Assembly (NCBI RefSeq): GCF_021729155.1 | Contig: NZ_JAJQYA010000001.1 | Span: 326,936-390,935 of the forward strand | Origin: Membranihabitans marinus | Lineage (GTDB): Bacteria > Bacteroidota > Bacteroidia > Chitinophagales > Saprospiraceae | Length of the DNA stretch: 64,000 bases | Reading direction: 5' to 3' | Shown: positions 45,651 to 60,600 of the stretch, piece after piece | Position numbering within the stretch: position 1 is the stretch's first letter | Layout: every line of letters begins with the position of its first letter | The notes under the pieces: model-generated | What the model was told of the DNA's origin: nothing | The model's input: only the letters and a program-made list of their open reading frames with translations | Databases searched by the model: none | Translations under genes and position numbers: made by a program

Positions 45651-48600
45651 ATGCTTAATAAAGTATGGTACAGACTTTCTATGTTTATTATTTGGGCGAA
45701 GGAAACAGCAAGACATGTAAAGCTTTCTGTATTGAATTTATCCTATGAGAAATTCCTGATTTATACCCTATTTTTACTTCTTTCAGGACAGACAAGTGCA
45801 CAAAGCCCACATCCGGTTTTGGATTGGTCGACTTATTTTGGAGGTACTACAGGGAATAGGGGCTTACATTACGTCGTAGGAGATGATGGATCTACCTATT
45901 TTGGATCAGTAGTGGTGTCGGGAGGATGGGATGGAGATGCGAATTATGGTGATGGAGGTACAGTGACTACGCCAGATGCATGGCAAACCGACTTTGGTAC
46001 AGCCAATAATCCTTTCTCTAATAGTCTTATAGGTAAGTTTTCACCGGATGGTGAACTTGAATATTCATCATATTTGAGGACGAATCATTCGGACCAGGTT
46101 ATAGCTATTGGACAAGATGATGATTATGTGTATTATCTATGTAATATATATTCAGCAAAAAATGAGCCGTCTAACCCTATTACAGTGCAGACTACAGCCA
46201 ATAATTTTGGATTGGCTTCACGAAACAATTCATTATTTTGCTATTTAGCTAAGGTGGAGAAATCGACAATGACACCGGTATTGGTCACTGAATTGCCAGG
46301 TTCAGAGCATGGTTTTTTAGGATCGGGTTCATATATATATAGTCCCAGAGATGAAAATATCGGAATTGTAGCCGAAGATGGCTATGCCTATATTACAAAT
46401 ACAAGGTTAAAGTACGGCAATTCCAATAAAGATTCATGGGGTTATGTGATTAAACCAGATAATACCGGGGTATTGTTACCCGGACTCGATAATGCGGGAA
46501 AACCCAACTTAGGTATTGAAATAGGACGGCAAATGATTGCTGAGAATGGCGATTTAATACTGTTAGGTGCAGCCAAAGGGAACAGTGGCGATTTTTTGAC
46601 GACTGACGGTACCGATTTTGCTGGACCGAATAATACATATGATATGTTTTTAAGACGATATGACCGAAATGGGAATCTCGTTTTTTCAACTCTCTTTGGT
46701 GGAAGTAATTCCGAAAAAACACGTATGGCCGAAACTTACCGGTCTGTAATGAATCTAGTAGAATTGCCCAATGGGAATATTGTCGTTTCGGGAATGACGC
46801 TTTCTAATGATATAGTCTATTCTGATGGAACAATTGATGATGACACCCGAGATGATATTTTTATGGTGACCTACGATGGTCAAGGTCAAAAGTTGTGGAC
46901 AAAAGCCTATATATTTTCTAATGTTTATACGCGCTATCTTACGCTTGAACCTCATCCTGATGGAGAAAGTGTAATCGTATATTCTGTTATTTTTCAAGGT
47001 TCTGATAATGATTTTGAAATAACTGCAGATGCCATTCAACCAGACCCAGGAGACAGATTTGATCTTTATATTGCATTTGTAGATGGCAGTACAGGCAATA
47101 CAAATTATGGAACCTATTGGGGGGGGGATAGCCAAGATTATCCGAGTGACTGGGCTTATCGTCGAAGTATCGTCGTCGATGGGAACGACATCTTGTTTAC
47201 TGGATATTCACACTCTACGGATCTTATTACCACACCTGGAGCAACCAGAGAAGAGGATGGAATTTATTTGATATTAAATAGTGACGGTAGTCTGAAGACT
47301 TCAGCCGTCATCGATGTGAATCCAATTGAAGTGGTAATAGATGGTGATTATATCTATGTTTTTGGGGATAATTATTATGCTTTTAATACATCATCGGTGA
47401 ACGCTATGCAACCGATGGCGATATCTAATGGTGATCCTACACGGATTGTCAAAATATGTAGAAAAACCGGTAAAGTAGTCTACAAGACTTATTTGGGGGG
47501 TAGGAATAGTTGGGATGCTTGGTTAGATGAATTTGATAAATATTGGCTTGATGGGGAACGGTTTAAGACCAACCCTAGATTTATCGATGGGAAACTATAT
47601 GTCGGATCTTCAATAGGGGATCCTGAAGAATACCCTACGACTACAGATGCTCATCAACCCATCTATACCCCTGATGCTGCACTTTATAAAAATTTCTCTG
47701 ACCTCACGTTTTTTTCATTTGATCTGGAAAAGGAAGTAAATTGGTTGGATAATACATTATCTCCGACCGAACAATCGACTTGTATTAATGGTTTAATTGG
47801 TCCGATTACTGGAAATAGGGTGATTGTAGATCCCGATGAACTACCTGATATTTACAGGGATGGTATTGAAACCTATCCAGAACAGAAGGCCACTTATCAA
47901 TGGCAGCAAGCTGATTCTCCTGGAGGACCTTGGGAGGATATCAATGGAGCCATACTACAGGATTATCATCCTAGTAAAGCGGGTTCAGTAGATATCTTTT
48001 TCCGTCGAATAGCCCTCGATCCCAATAATTGCTCTCCCCATGATACCATATCTATCTCTAATGTACACAGTGTAATTATAAATAATGATGTAGCACCAGT
48101 AGCAGATGCAGGATTGGCGGCCACCATATGTATGGGACAGACTTGGCAATTGGGAGGTGTTCCAGCAGCCACTGGTGGTGTACCGCCTTATACTTATCAT
48201 TGGACTCCAGAAAGTGGTTTAATGAATTTAGCAGATACTAATATTGCTAGACCAGTGGTCCAGCCTGATTTATACTCTATCTATACCTTAGAGGTGACTG
48301 ATGCTGCAGGTTGTCAAGACCTAGATCAAGTACCGATTAAAGTGTGGTCATACGATGCAGGACCAGATAAATACCTCTGTGGAGATGAGTACGGTGTGAG
48401 AATTGGGACTTTTCGTCCAGCTGGAGAAGATGGGATAGTCTATGATTGGTCAGTAGTTTCTGGGGATTTTGGAAGTTTGAGTTGTACCGATTGTGATCGT
48501 CCGATTGCCTCGCCGAATACCAATACCGTATATGAAGTGGAGGTGACTTTTCCATCAGATGCTGGTGGAACTTGTTCGTTTACTGATCAAGTAATAGTTA

Positions 48601-51600
48601 ATGTGGTAAATGAGCCAATAACTGATTTTGCAGGACCTGATATGGCTACTTGTTTAAATAATTTTATTTCCATTCATGAAAATTATGATACCATTACCAT
48701 AGGAAATCCTAGTTTGCCTACTACTCCGGGATATAAATATCAATGGACTCCACTCAATGGTTATATTGACTTAAGTGAACAAAATGATCCCACCTTAACA
48801 TTTTCTAATCGCAATTTTTTTCCAGATAATCATGAGGTGACATATACCCTAACCATGCTCACTCCTGAGGGCTGTGAGTTTAAGGATGAAGTAACCGTTT
48901 ATACTCTAAAAGCTGATATGGGACCGGATCGATGTGCGACCAAGGTTATTGGGGATCAATTCAATTCCGATCCATATCAAGGGAATGCCTTATATACTTA
49001 TAATATCTTGGAAGGGGACGGGCGACTGGATATCGATGGGGATTGTATGGGTGATGATATCAATGGTACAATTTCAGGGCCCAATCTCACTTCGGTACGT
49101 GTGCTGGAAAATGAGATGGCTGCTGAAGGATCTTCTAATCTTGTAGAGCAAATAATAGAATATAAGGGTTTTGTCTGTAAAGATACAGTTCGTATTGAAA
49201 TGTGTGAGGTTGGTGGTTGTGACTTTGATATTGCCAGTGATGATAACAACTGTCTTGTGGCTGGGCCCAATGATACTTTGACCCTTATTCCAGTGACTGG
49301 AGGACTACCTTGGCCCGATAATTCTGAGTGGACATTTGAGTGGACCAATTCAGATGGAGATATACTATCGACGGAATATTCATTGAAGGTCGTCGACGCG
49401 AATGAGGAATGGTATTTTCTGAAAATAACTGCTTTTTCAGCTTTTGATTTTGACGATGCTTGTTCTGATGTTGAAGGAGGCAGACCTCCTGAATATGTCA
49501 CTTGTATCGATAGTATCAAGATCAATGAATTAGGTAGTGGTCTTCCCACGGTAAACTTACAAGATTATAATATTTGTAGGGGCGATTCGGTATTTATTGG
49601 AGACCCTTTGTCTGCATTTAATTTTGAATGGAGTGGAGTCAGTGAATCGGGCATAGTGACAGATAACAATCCCCGAGTCAGTCCTAGTGAGACAACCGAA
49701 TATACCGTCATAGTTCATGATGAAATGACGGGATGCTTTATTACCGATACAGTGGAAGTTGCGGTCAATCACGTAGAAGCCAATGCCGGTAAAACTCCTA
49801 GATTCATATGTGAGGGAGCGGTGATTCAATTGGGTGAAGATGAGGCCGTCGAGGGATGGTCTTATCAGTGGCAACCCACGGTTGCTCCTTGGCGACAGGC
49901 TCCTCCCAATACTACTATGCCAGCTTCTATGGGTGATACTTTAGCTCAACCTTATGTGTTGATAGCTGCACCTTTGACCTTTTATCTAGAGGTAACCGAT
50001 GATGAATCTGGCTGTGTAGATAGAGATACCTTACAGGTCAATTTATCGAGAGCACCAAAGGTTGAAGCTCGGGATCCAGGTGTTATCTGTTTAGGTGATG
50101 ATGTATTAATAGGAACCATAGAAAACAACCCAGACTATAACTATGAATGGTTTCCGACTACAGGATTGGATTGCAGTACTTGTTCTGAAGCTTCTGCATC
50201 GCCTGCGGTAACCACGGATTATGTATTGACGGTTCGATATAATAACCCTGCATGTCATGCCGACACCATACTATCCATACAAGTAGAAGTAAATGAGGCA
50301 GATATAACTATGGCAGGGAATCAAACCTTCTGTCCCAGTGCCGGTGCGTTAAATCTACTGGGGCCTGGAGCTAATACGAATCAAGGAAACGCCATAACCG
50401 CATATTCATGGACTCCTACACTTAATATGGATAATCCAAATATTGCCTCACCAACTGTAGATCCAGCACCTATAAACCAGACTACATACACAGTTAATAT
50501 TACCGATATCAATGGTTGTAAGGCACAAGGTATGATAACCTATTCCCCTACTCTACGGGCCAGTGCAGGAAGTGATAAAGAACTGTGCTTAGGAGAAAGG
50601 GTGACTATTGGTAGTGCAAGTAATACTGGCAGCATATCCTGGACTGGTCTTAGTGGTGCACCATTGGCTGCATTGAGTAGTACAAATCAGCCCTTTGTGG
50701 AATTCGATTCTGAGATTTCTGGTGCGGGTACTTTTAACTATCAAGTTACCATAAATTCAGGTGGCTGTACAAGTTCAGACATTATTACCATTGAGGTAAC
50801 CGGTATCGATCCACTTCCACCATTGGAATCTATAACTCTGTGTAGGAATAGTTGTGGCGTCATCGGATTTGAAAATACTGAACCCAATCAAGCTTTTTAT
50901 TGGAATCCCACCGTTGGTTTAGATAATATTTTCGGATCGATGACAGGGGTATGTGTGGACTCGGTATCGAGAACTTATACATTGATCAAGGAAGATGAAT
51001 TGACTGGTTGTGTTACCAGTACGGAAGTTAGTGTCGAAGTGTCAGACTTGGAAGCACCTGAAGCCGTATTACCAGATATTTCGGCTTGTTTTGGTCAAAT
51101 TATAGATTTGGAACCCTATATTATCGGGGAGACCGGAAATGAAACCTATGATTGGTCTCCGAGTACGGGTTTGAGCAATCCCTTCATCAAAAACCCTATA
51201 TTAAATACCAACGATGTAGGTATGGGTGTTTACACCTATGAACTGACGGTGACAGATGAACATGGTTGTACCAGAAGCACAGCGATAGATATCGTAATTT
51301 CTGACGATGGATGTTGTACTCCACCAGTGATCAATACTATTGTCAATGATGCTGAATGCGGTCTCGATAATGGTTTGGCTTCTATAGTATTGCCTATGGA
51401 TCCGAGTAATTATATTATTGAATGGGCAACTACGGAAGGCGATCTCAGTCTAGATCACACCCAACGCAGTAATATTGGATTGGGCAGCTATCGAGTAAAA
51501 GTAGTGGAAACAGCCTATAGTGAATTCGCTGCATGTTATGCTGAAGAATTATTGGTCGTCGGTACCAATGCAGAGAATCCAGTGGTGAGTCAATTGGTCA

Positions 51601-54600
51601 ATATTGCAGCAAATTGTAGTGAGGGTACTTTAGGTATGGTAGAACTGAGTCCAAGACATTATAATTACCGATGGAGTGACGGTGGTACTGGCTACTTAAG
51701 AAATGATTTAGAGCCTGGATGCTACGTTGTAGAGATGAATGCTGTGGGTCAATCTTGTAGTGATTTGTTCGAAGTGTGTGTGAAGTCTAGTGATGAGGGT
51801 TTGGCTGTAAATGTGACTACCGAGAATCCTACTTGCGGCAGTGACAATGGAAGTATATTTTTTGAGCCAATAGGCGGACAAGCTCCCTATTTTATAGAGT
51901 GGAGTGACGGAAGTATAGATGTTTTTAGAGATAATTTACCCGTAGGGGTGTATGATGTAACAGTTACAGATGCTACAGGTTGTAGTAAGGATACAATGAT
52001 CCTATTGACTAATGCTATGAATAGCAATTATGATATTACGGTCGAAACAAGAGATCCATTGTGTGCAGGCGAAAATACGGGGCGCATCATTGTTGATCTC
52101 GTCAATGGCGCATCGACCCCTCCGCATCAAATAATGATTTTGAATAATTACGGTCTTACTCTCTCAATGAATGATACCTTAGATGGATTACTGCCTGGGG
52201 ATTACACTGTAGTAATAGTCAATGGATCAGGGTGTTGGGTAGAGTCGGAAGTGGTCAGATTAAATGATCCTCCAACCATGCACTTGGATATAGATAGAAT
52301 AGAGGCCGCCGACTGTAATGATGAATATGGTAGTATAGAATTACATGTAAATGGAGGGAGTCCCAGCTATACTTATTTATGGGGTCCAGATGGACAAACA
52401 ACACAAAACCTTATTGGTGTAGAATCTGGAACTTATACTATTTCAGTTACCGATGCCAATGGTTGTATATTATCCAGTCAACAAACCATTGGATCGGAAG
52501 AAGATTGTTGCCCTCGGATAGGGATTCAGTCCAGTGTGGTAGTGGATAGTGAATGTGGTATGTCTACGGGAACAGCAGCTGTTGTACCTACCGGTAGTCC
52601 TTCTGGCTATACCTTTAATTGGTACAACTCCAATGATATGGAGATATCTACCGATAGTTTGATTACTGGTTTACTGCCTGGGGCCTATCGTGTTGTCGTC
52701 AGAGCCGATGTTCCTGCCTGTACCGATAGCGTAGAGTACGTTCTCACTGTAGGAAGTTTACAAGGTCCTCGAATCAGTATTTCTTCTGTCACCGATGCTA
52801 CTTGTATGGATGCAGATGGAAGTGCGACTGTAATGGTAGATGAGGGGGTCGGTCCATATAATTATTTATGGAGCAACGGACAGACAGGTAATACATTGAC
52901 CAATGTGGTTGCAGGTATATATTCTGTTGTAGTTACCGATGCCAATGGTTGTACTGAAACAGAGGTGGTAACTATCGGAGAAAGTTCAGGAGATTTATCT
53001 GTAAGTATCATAGGTAGTGATGCGGCTTGTAATGGATCCAATGGGTCGACAACGGTCAATGTCAGTGGAGGTACAGCTCCCTTTACTTATTTATGGAATA
53101 CAGGTTCGACGAGTAAAAATCTAATTAATTTGGTAGCCGGTTATTATGAGGTATTGGTGACCGATGCCAATGGATGTTCAACCCTAGCCTCGGTAGCGAT
53201 CGGCAATCAGGGTGGGCCGGAATTGACCGCTACAGTGAATTCAGATGTACTGTGTATAGGAGATGCGAGTGGCATTATACATTTGTCCAGCAGTACTCCA
53301 GGCACATTATTGGCATTAAGTGATGATCAAGGTTTGATCGTAGGTACAGGTCCAGTTATAGAGAATTTATGGGCGGGAACTTACCATGCTACTGCATACA
53401 CAGAATTGGGTTGTAGAACAGTAACCATAATAGAAATAGCCGAGCCTGCAGAAGTCTTGGATTTGGAAATTACCAGTATTGAATTGCCTATATGTGATAT
53501 GAATAATCCCGGTGGCGTATTGGGTATCGATGTAATGGGAGGCAGCCCTAACTATAGTTATAATTGGAGCAATGGTGGATCGAGTAAAGATTTAATCAAT
53601 ATAACAGGTGGTGCTTATAGTGTTATGGTGACTGATGCCAATGGATGTGTAGTAGCGGAAGGCTATGAATTAGAGCTAGATCCCAATTGTTCTACTGATA
53701 TTCAATTTGAAAAGGAATTGGCTGGATTAACACCAACGGGGACTGTTAATGAGTTTTTATTGGAATACAATCTAATTGCTAGAAACGATGATGTAACCCA
53801 AGGTTACTACAGCTTATATGACAGCATTGCTTTTGCCGATGGTGTGAGTGTAGTCGGGAGTCCAAGTATTACCTATTTGGGTGGTGATGGTTTGTCGGGA
53901 ATGATTAATACAATGTACGATGGTGTATCCGATGAGTTGATTGTGATGAACGATACCGTTGGTCCAGGTATGGTGGATACTTTTAGGGTTTCCTATATTT
54001 TGCAAATGGACTATTCAGTGATTTCCCCAGCATTAGCAGATTGTGATCCATCTAATAATGCGGGCAATACAGGATTGACCAACGTGGCCAGTCTAGTCTC
54101 TCCTATCGATGAAATATTGGATAGTGTTTGCGTGCCTATCCCACTGCCAGGAGTAAGATTGACGAAAGAAATATTAACCGATGCTATGCCTACAGGTAAT
54201 GGCTATGAGTATACTACGACTTATGTGATTTTAGTAGAAGATACAACGGGTTTAAGGGTGTTCTATGATTTAAGCGATACCATAATGTTTGGTTTAGGTG
54301 CCAATTTTGAAAGTGCTGTTATAACTTATGGGGGAAGTAATGGATTACAGACCAGTTTAGTTACCGCAAGTACTACAGATACAGCCTACCAGATAGTGGA
54401 TGATGAAGCCGTTGAAAATTTTGAAGTGGATAGCTTTTATGTAGAAGTGACCTTTACTGTTGATCACAGTGTATTGACATCTGAAAGTGCCGACTGTGAT
54501 TATACCAACGATGGAGGGGGGAATAGTGGTCTGACCAATGTAGCCGTCATCAACGATGGTGTCCCCGTGGCTAGAGATACTGTTTGTCAACCGATTCCGA

Positions 54601-57600
54601 AACCCGGATTGATGATGACAAAAGAAGTATTGGTAAATGCTATGCCTACAGGAAATGTCAATGAATATACTACCACTTATGTTATCCGTGTAGAAGATAC
54701 TACTGGTTACAGAGCCTACTACGACTTAAGCGATACGATTAAATATGGCTTGGGAGCAGAATTTGTCAGTGCCACAGTTTCCTATGGAGGTGCTGATGGA
54801 TTGCAGACCGGATTAGTTACAGCCAATCCAGTAGATACGGCCTATCAGATCGTAGATGATGAATATATAGAAAATTTTGGAGTAGATAGCTTCTATGTAG
54901 AAGTAGTCTTTACTATCGACCCCAACACATTGACAGCGGAAAGTGCGGACTGTGATTATAGCAATGATGGAGGGGGGAATAGTGGTTTGACCAACGTTGC
55001 TGTTATCAACGATGGAGTACCGATAGCTAGGGATTCCACTTGTCAGCCCATTCCAATGCCAGGAGTATTGATGACGAAGGATGTATTGGTAAACGCTATG
55101 CCTACAGGCAATGTCAATGAATTTACCACCACTTATGTCATCCGTGTGGAAGATACTACTGGCACTAGATCTTATTATGATTTAAGTGATACGATAAAAT
55201 ATGGGTTAGGAGCTGACTTCGTCAGTGCAGTGGTTACCTATGGTGGAGATGATAATTTACAGACTAGTATATTAAATGCAAATCCAACCGATACGGCCTA
55301 CCAGATCGTAGATGATGAATATATAGAAAACTTTGGAGTAGATAGCTTCTATGTAGAAGTAGTCTTTACCATAGATCCCAATACATTGACAGCGGAAAGT
55401 GCGGACTGTGACTATAGTAATGATGGAGGGGGGAATAGTGGACTGACCAACGTAGCCGTCATCAACGATGGAGTACCTGTTTCAAGGGATTCTACTTGCC
55501 AACCCATTCCAATGCCAGGAGTATTGATGACTAAAGAGGTGTTGGTCAATGCCATGCCTACTGGTAATGTCAATGAATTTACCACCACCTATGTCATCCG
55601 TGTGGAAGATACAACCGGTACTAGATCTTATTACGACTTAAGTGATACGATTAAATACGGTTTAGGAGCCGATTTTGTCAGTGCAGTGGTTACCTACGGC
55701 GGACCAGATGGATTGCAGACTGGTATTGTTACGGCTAATCCAATGGATACGGCCTATCAGATTGTAGATGATGAGTTTATTGAGAACTTTGGCGTGGATA
55801 GCTTCTATGTAGAGGTAGTCTTTATCATAGATCCCAATACATTGACAGCGGAAAGTGCGGACTGTGACTATAGTAATGATGGAGGGGGTAATAGTGGACT
55901 GACCAACGTAGCCGTCATCAACGATGGAGTACCTGTTTCAAGGGATTCTACTTGTCAACCCATCCCAATGCCAGGAGTATTGATGACGAAGGAAGTATTG
56001 GTCAATGCCATGCCTACTGGTAATATCAATGAGTTTACCACGACTTATGTTATCCGAATAGAGGATACCACAGGTGTGAGAGCTTACTACGACTTAAGTG
56101 ATACGATTAAGTATGGCTTGGGAGCAGAATTTGTAAGTGGATTAGTGAGTTATGGAGGTGCTGATGGCTTGCAGACTAGTATCATTACATCTAGTCCCAT
56201 GGATACGGCCTACCAGATCGTAGATAATGAGTATGTAGAGAACTTTGGCGTGGATAGCTTCTATGTAGAAGTAGTCTTTACTGTAGATCCCAACACATTG
56301 ACCGCAGAAAGTGCGGACTGTGACTATAGTAACGATGGAGGCGGCAATAGTGGTTTGACCAATGTAGCCGTTATCAACGATGGGGTTCCCATTAGTCGTG
56401 ATTCCACTTGTCAGCCCATCCCAATGCCTGGGCTTTTGATGACTAAGGATGTATTAGTGAATGCCATGCCTACTGGCAATATCAATGAATATACGACGAC
56501 TTATGTTATCCGAATAGAGGATACCACAGGAGTGAGAGCATATTACGACTTAAGTGATACGATTAAGTATGGCTTAGGAGCAGAATTTGTAAGTGGATTA
56601 GTGAGTTATGGAGGTGCTGATGGCTTGCAGACTGTGATCGTTACAACCAGTCCCATGGATACGGCATACCAAATCGTAGATAATGAGTATGTAGAGAATT
56701 TTGGCGTGGATAGCTTCTATGTAGAAGTGGTCTTTACTATAGATCCCAACACCTTGACCGCAGAAAGTGCGGATTGTGATTATAGTAACGATGGTGGTGG
56801 CAATAGTGGTTTGACCAACGTAGCCGTTATCAACGACGGTGTACCTGTTTCTCGAGATTCCACTTGTCAACCCATCCCAATGCCAGGAGTATTGATGACT
56901 AAGGATGTATTGGTCAATGCTATTCCTACAGGGAATGTCAATGAGTTTACTACCACTTATGTTATTCGAGTAGAAGATACCACTGGTAATTTGGCCTATT
57001 ATGATTTAAGTGATACCATTAAGTACGGTTTAGGAGCAAATTTTGTTAGTGGAATGGTTACCTACGGTGGAAGTAATGGCTTGCAAACTAGTATGGTAAC
57101 TCCTAGTCCAATGGGCACGGCCTATCAGATTGTAGATAATGAAACTATTGAAAATTTTGAAGTAGATAGTTTTTATGTAGAGGTAACTTTTACCATTGAT
57201 CCCAACACTTTGACCGCGGAAAGTGCGGACTGTGATTATACTAATGACGGAGGGGATAATAGTGGTTTGACCAACGTAGCCGTTATAAACGACGGTGTAC
57301 CTGTTTTTCGAGATTCCACTTGTCAACCCATTCCAATGCCGGGAGTATTGATGACTAAGGATGTATTGGTCAATGCCATGCCTACTGGTAATGTCAATGA
57401 GTTTACCACCACTTATGTTATCCGAATAGAGGATACCACAGGAGTGAGAGCATATTACGACTTAAGTGATACGATTAAGTATGGATTAGGCGCAAATTTT
57501 GTAAGTGGATTAGTGAGTTATGGAGGTGGTGATGGTTTGCAGACCAGTATCATCACAGCCAGTCCAATGGATACAGCATACCAGATCGTTGATAATGAGT

Positions 57601-60600
57601 ATGTAGAGAACTTTGGCGTGGATAGCTTCTATGTAGAAGTTGTCTTTACCATAGACCCCAACACATTGACCGCAGAAAGTGCGGACTGTGACTATACTAA
57701 TGATGGAGGAGGCAATAGTGGTTTGACCAATGTAGCCGTTATCAACGATGGGGTACCTGTTTCTCGAGATTCCACTTGTCAACCCATTCCAATGCCTGGG
57801 CTTTTGATGACTAAGGACATTCTCGTAAATGCTATGTCTACTGGCAATGTCAATGAATATACAACGACTTATGTCATCCGCGTGGAAGATACTACAGGAA
57901 TTAGATCTTACTATGACTTAAGTGATACCATTAAATATGGCTTGGGAGCAGAATTTGTAAGTGCAGAAATTACTTATGGTGGACCAGATGGTTTACAGAC
58001 TGGTATTGTTACGGCCAACCCACTGGATACGGCCTATCAAATTGTAGATGATGAGTATATAGAAAACTTTGGAGTGGATAGCTTTTATGTAGAAGTAATC
58101 TTTACCATCGATCCCAATACATTGACCGCAGAAAGTGCGGATTGTGATTATACTAATGATGGCGGAGGCAATAGCGGTCTGACCAACGTAGCTGTTATAT
58201 TCGACGGCGTACCTATGGCCAGTGATACGATTTGTCAACCCATACCATTACCAGGGGTAGCGATGTCGAAAGATATTTTGGTTGAAGCGAGACCAACTGG
58301 AGTAGTAAATCAATTTACAACGATTTATGTCATTCGAGTAGAAGATACTACCGGAGTGAGAGCTTATTATGATTTAAGTGATACCATCAAGTATGGATTA
58401 GGTGCAGACTTTATTAGTGCGGTAGTGACTTATGGTGGCCCAGATGGCTTACAAACTAGTATTGTTACAGCCAACCCTATGGATACGGCGTTTCAGATAG
58501 TAGATGATGAGGTCATTGAAAACTTTGGAGTGGATAGCTTCTATGTAGAAGTACTTTTTTCCATCGATCCCAATGTTATTACTGAGGAAAGTGCGGACTG
58601 TGATTATACTAATGACGGTGGAGGCAATAGTGGTCTGACCAACGTAGCTGTCATCAATGACGGTGTACCATTGGATAGAGATACCATTTGTCAACCCATT
58701 CCATTACCCAGTGTTTATATGACTAAGGAGATCATAGTGGACGCTATGCCTACAGGTAATGTCAATGAATATACAACGACTTATGTGATTCGTGTAGAAG
58801 ACGGGGCCGGCAACCTAGCCTATTATGACTTAAGTGACACCATTAAGTATGGTTTAGGAGCAGAATTTGTCAGTGCTACAGTTACCTATGGTGGAAGCAA
58901 TGGACTGCAGACCAGTATTGTTACAGCCAATCCTCTGGATACAGCGTTTCAGATAGTAGATGATGAGGTCATTGAAAACTTTGAAGTAGATAGCTTCTAT
59001 GTAGAAGTCATCTTTACTATTGATCCGAATATTTTGACCGCAGAAAGTGCTGACTGTGATTATAGTAATGACGGAGGAGGCAATAGTGGACTGACCAACG
59101 TCGCCGTCATTAACGATGGGGTACCAATAGGTAGAGACACAACATGTCAACCCATTCCATTACCTGGGGTAATGATGACGAAGGATGTATTGGTAAATGC
59201 TGAGCCAACAGGTAATATCAATGAATTTACGACGACTTATGTGATCCGAGTAGAAGATACCACTGGTCATAGGGCTTATTATGATTTAAGTGATACGATA
59301 AAATACGGCTTGGGTGCAGACTTTATTAGTGCTGAAATAACTTATGGTGGTCCAGATGGTTTACAAACCAGTATTGTTACAACTAATACGACAGATACGG
59401 CTTATCAAATAGTCAATGATGAGTATATAGAAAACTTTGGAGTAGATAGCTTCTATGTAGAGGTTGTGTTTACCATTGATCCCAATACATTGACCGCAGA
59501 AAGTGCGGACTGTGACTATAGTAACGATGGTGGGGCCAATAGTGGTCTAACCAACGTAGCTGTTATCGACGATGGTGTACCGATGAATAGTGATACCATA
59601 TGTCAGCCCATCCCAATGCCTGGAGTATTGATGACCAAGGATATTTTAGTAAATGCTTTACCAACTGGCAATATCAATGAGTTCTCTACAACTTATGTTA
59701 TTCGAGTAGAAGATACCACAGGAGTAAGAGCTTATTATGACTTAAGTGATACGATTAAGTATGGTTTGGGAGCAGAATTTGTCAGTGCAGTGGTAACTTA
59801 TGGTGGAGATGATAATTTACAGACTAGTATACTAAATGCCAATCCAACCGATACGGCCTACCAGATTGTAGATGATGAATATATAGAAAACTTTGGAGTA
59901 GATAGCTTCTATGTAGAAGTAGTCTTTACCATCGATCCCAATACATTAACAGCAGAAAGTGCAGATTGTGACTATACTAATGACGGAGGAGCCAATAGTG
60001 GTTTGACTAACGTAGCCGTTATCAACGACGGTGTACCTGTTTCAAGGGATTCTACTTGCCAACCCATTCCAATGCCGGGAGTACTGATGACCAAGGATAT
60101 TTTAGTAAATGCTTTACCAACTGGCAATATCAATGAGTTTACCACCACCTATGTCATCCGTGTGGAAGACACTACTGGTTTCAGAGCCTACTACGATTTA
60201 AGTGATACAATTAAGTATGGCTTAGGAGCTGAATTTGTCAGTGCAATGGTAACCTATGGTGGAGATGATAATTTACAGACTATTATACTAAATGCCAATC
60301 CAACCGATACGGCCTACCAGATTGTAGATGATGAATATATAGAAAACTTTGGCGTAGATAGCTTCTATGTAGAAGTAGTCTTTACTGTAGATCCCAACAC
60401 TTTAACAGCAGAAAGCGCAGACTGTGATTATACTAACGATGGTGGGGGTAATAGTGGCCTGACCAATGTAGCCGTTATCAACGACGGTGTACCTGTTTCA
60501 AGGGATTCTACTTGTCAGCCCATCCCAATGCCTGGAGTCTTGATGACGAAGGATGTATTGGTGAACGCTATGCCTACTGGAAATGTCAACGAGTTTACCA

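Noticed and set aside
48998..49549. Minus-strand ORF of 183 codons inside the giant gene
   Set aside because: The sense frame is continuous and domain-like here; the antisense product is Ser/Ile-rich with no motif.
54357..59150. A family of similar minus-strand ORFs of 77-98 codons recurring in the repeat array
   Set aside because: They recur with the 456-base period and are exact antisense shadows of the sense repeats; they have no start context or independent conservation.
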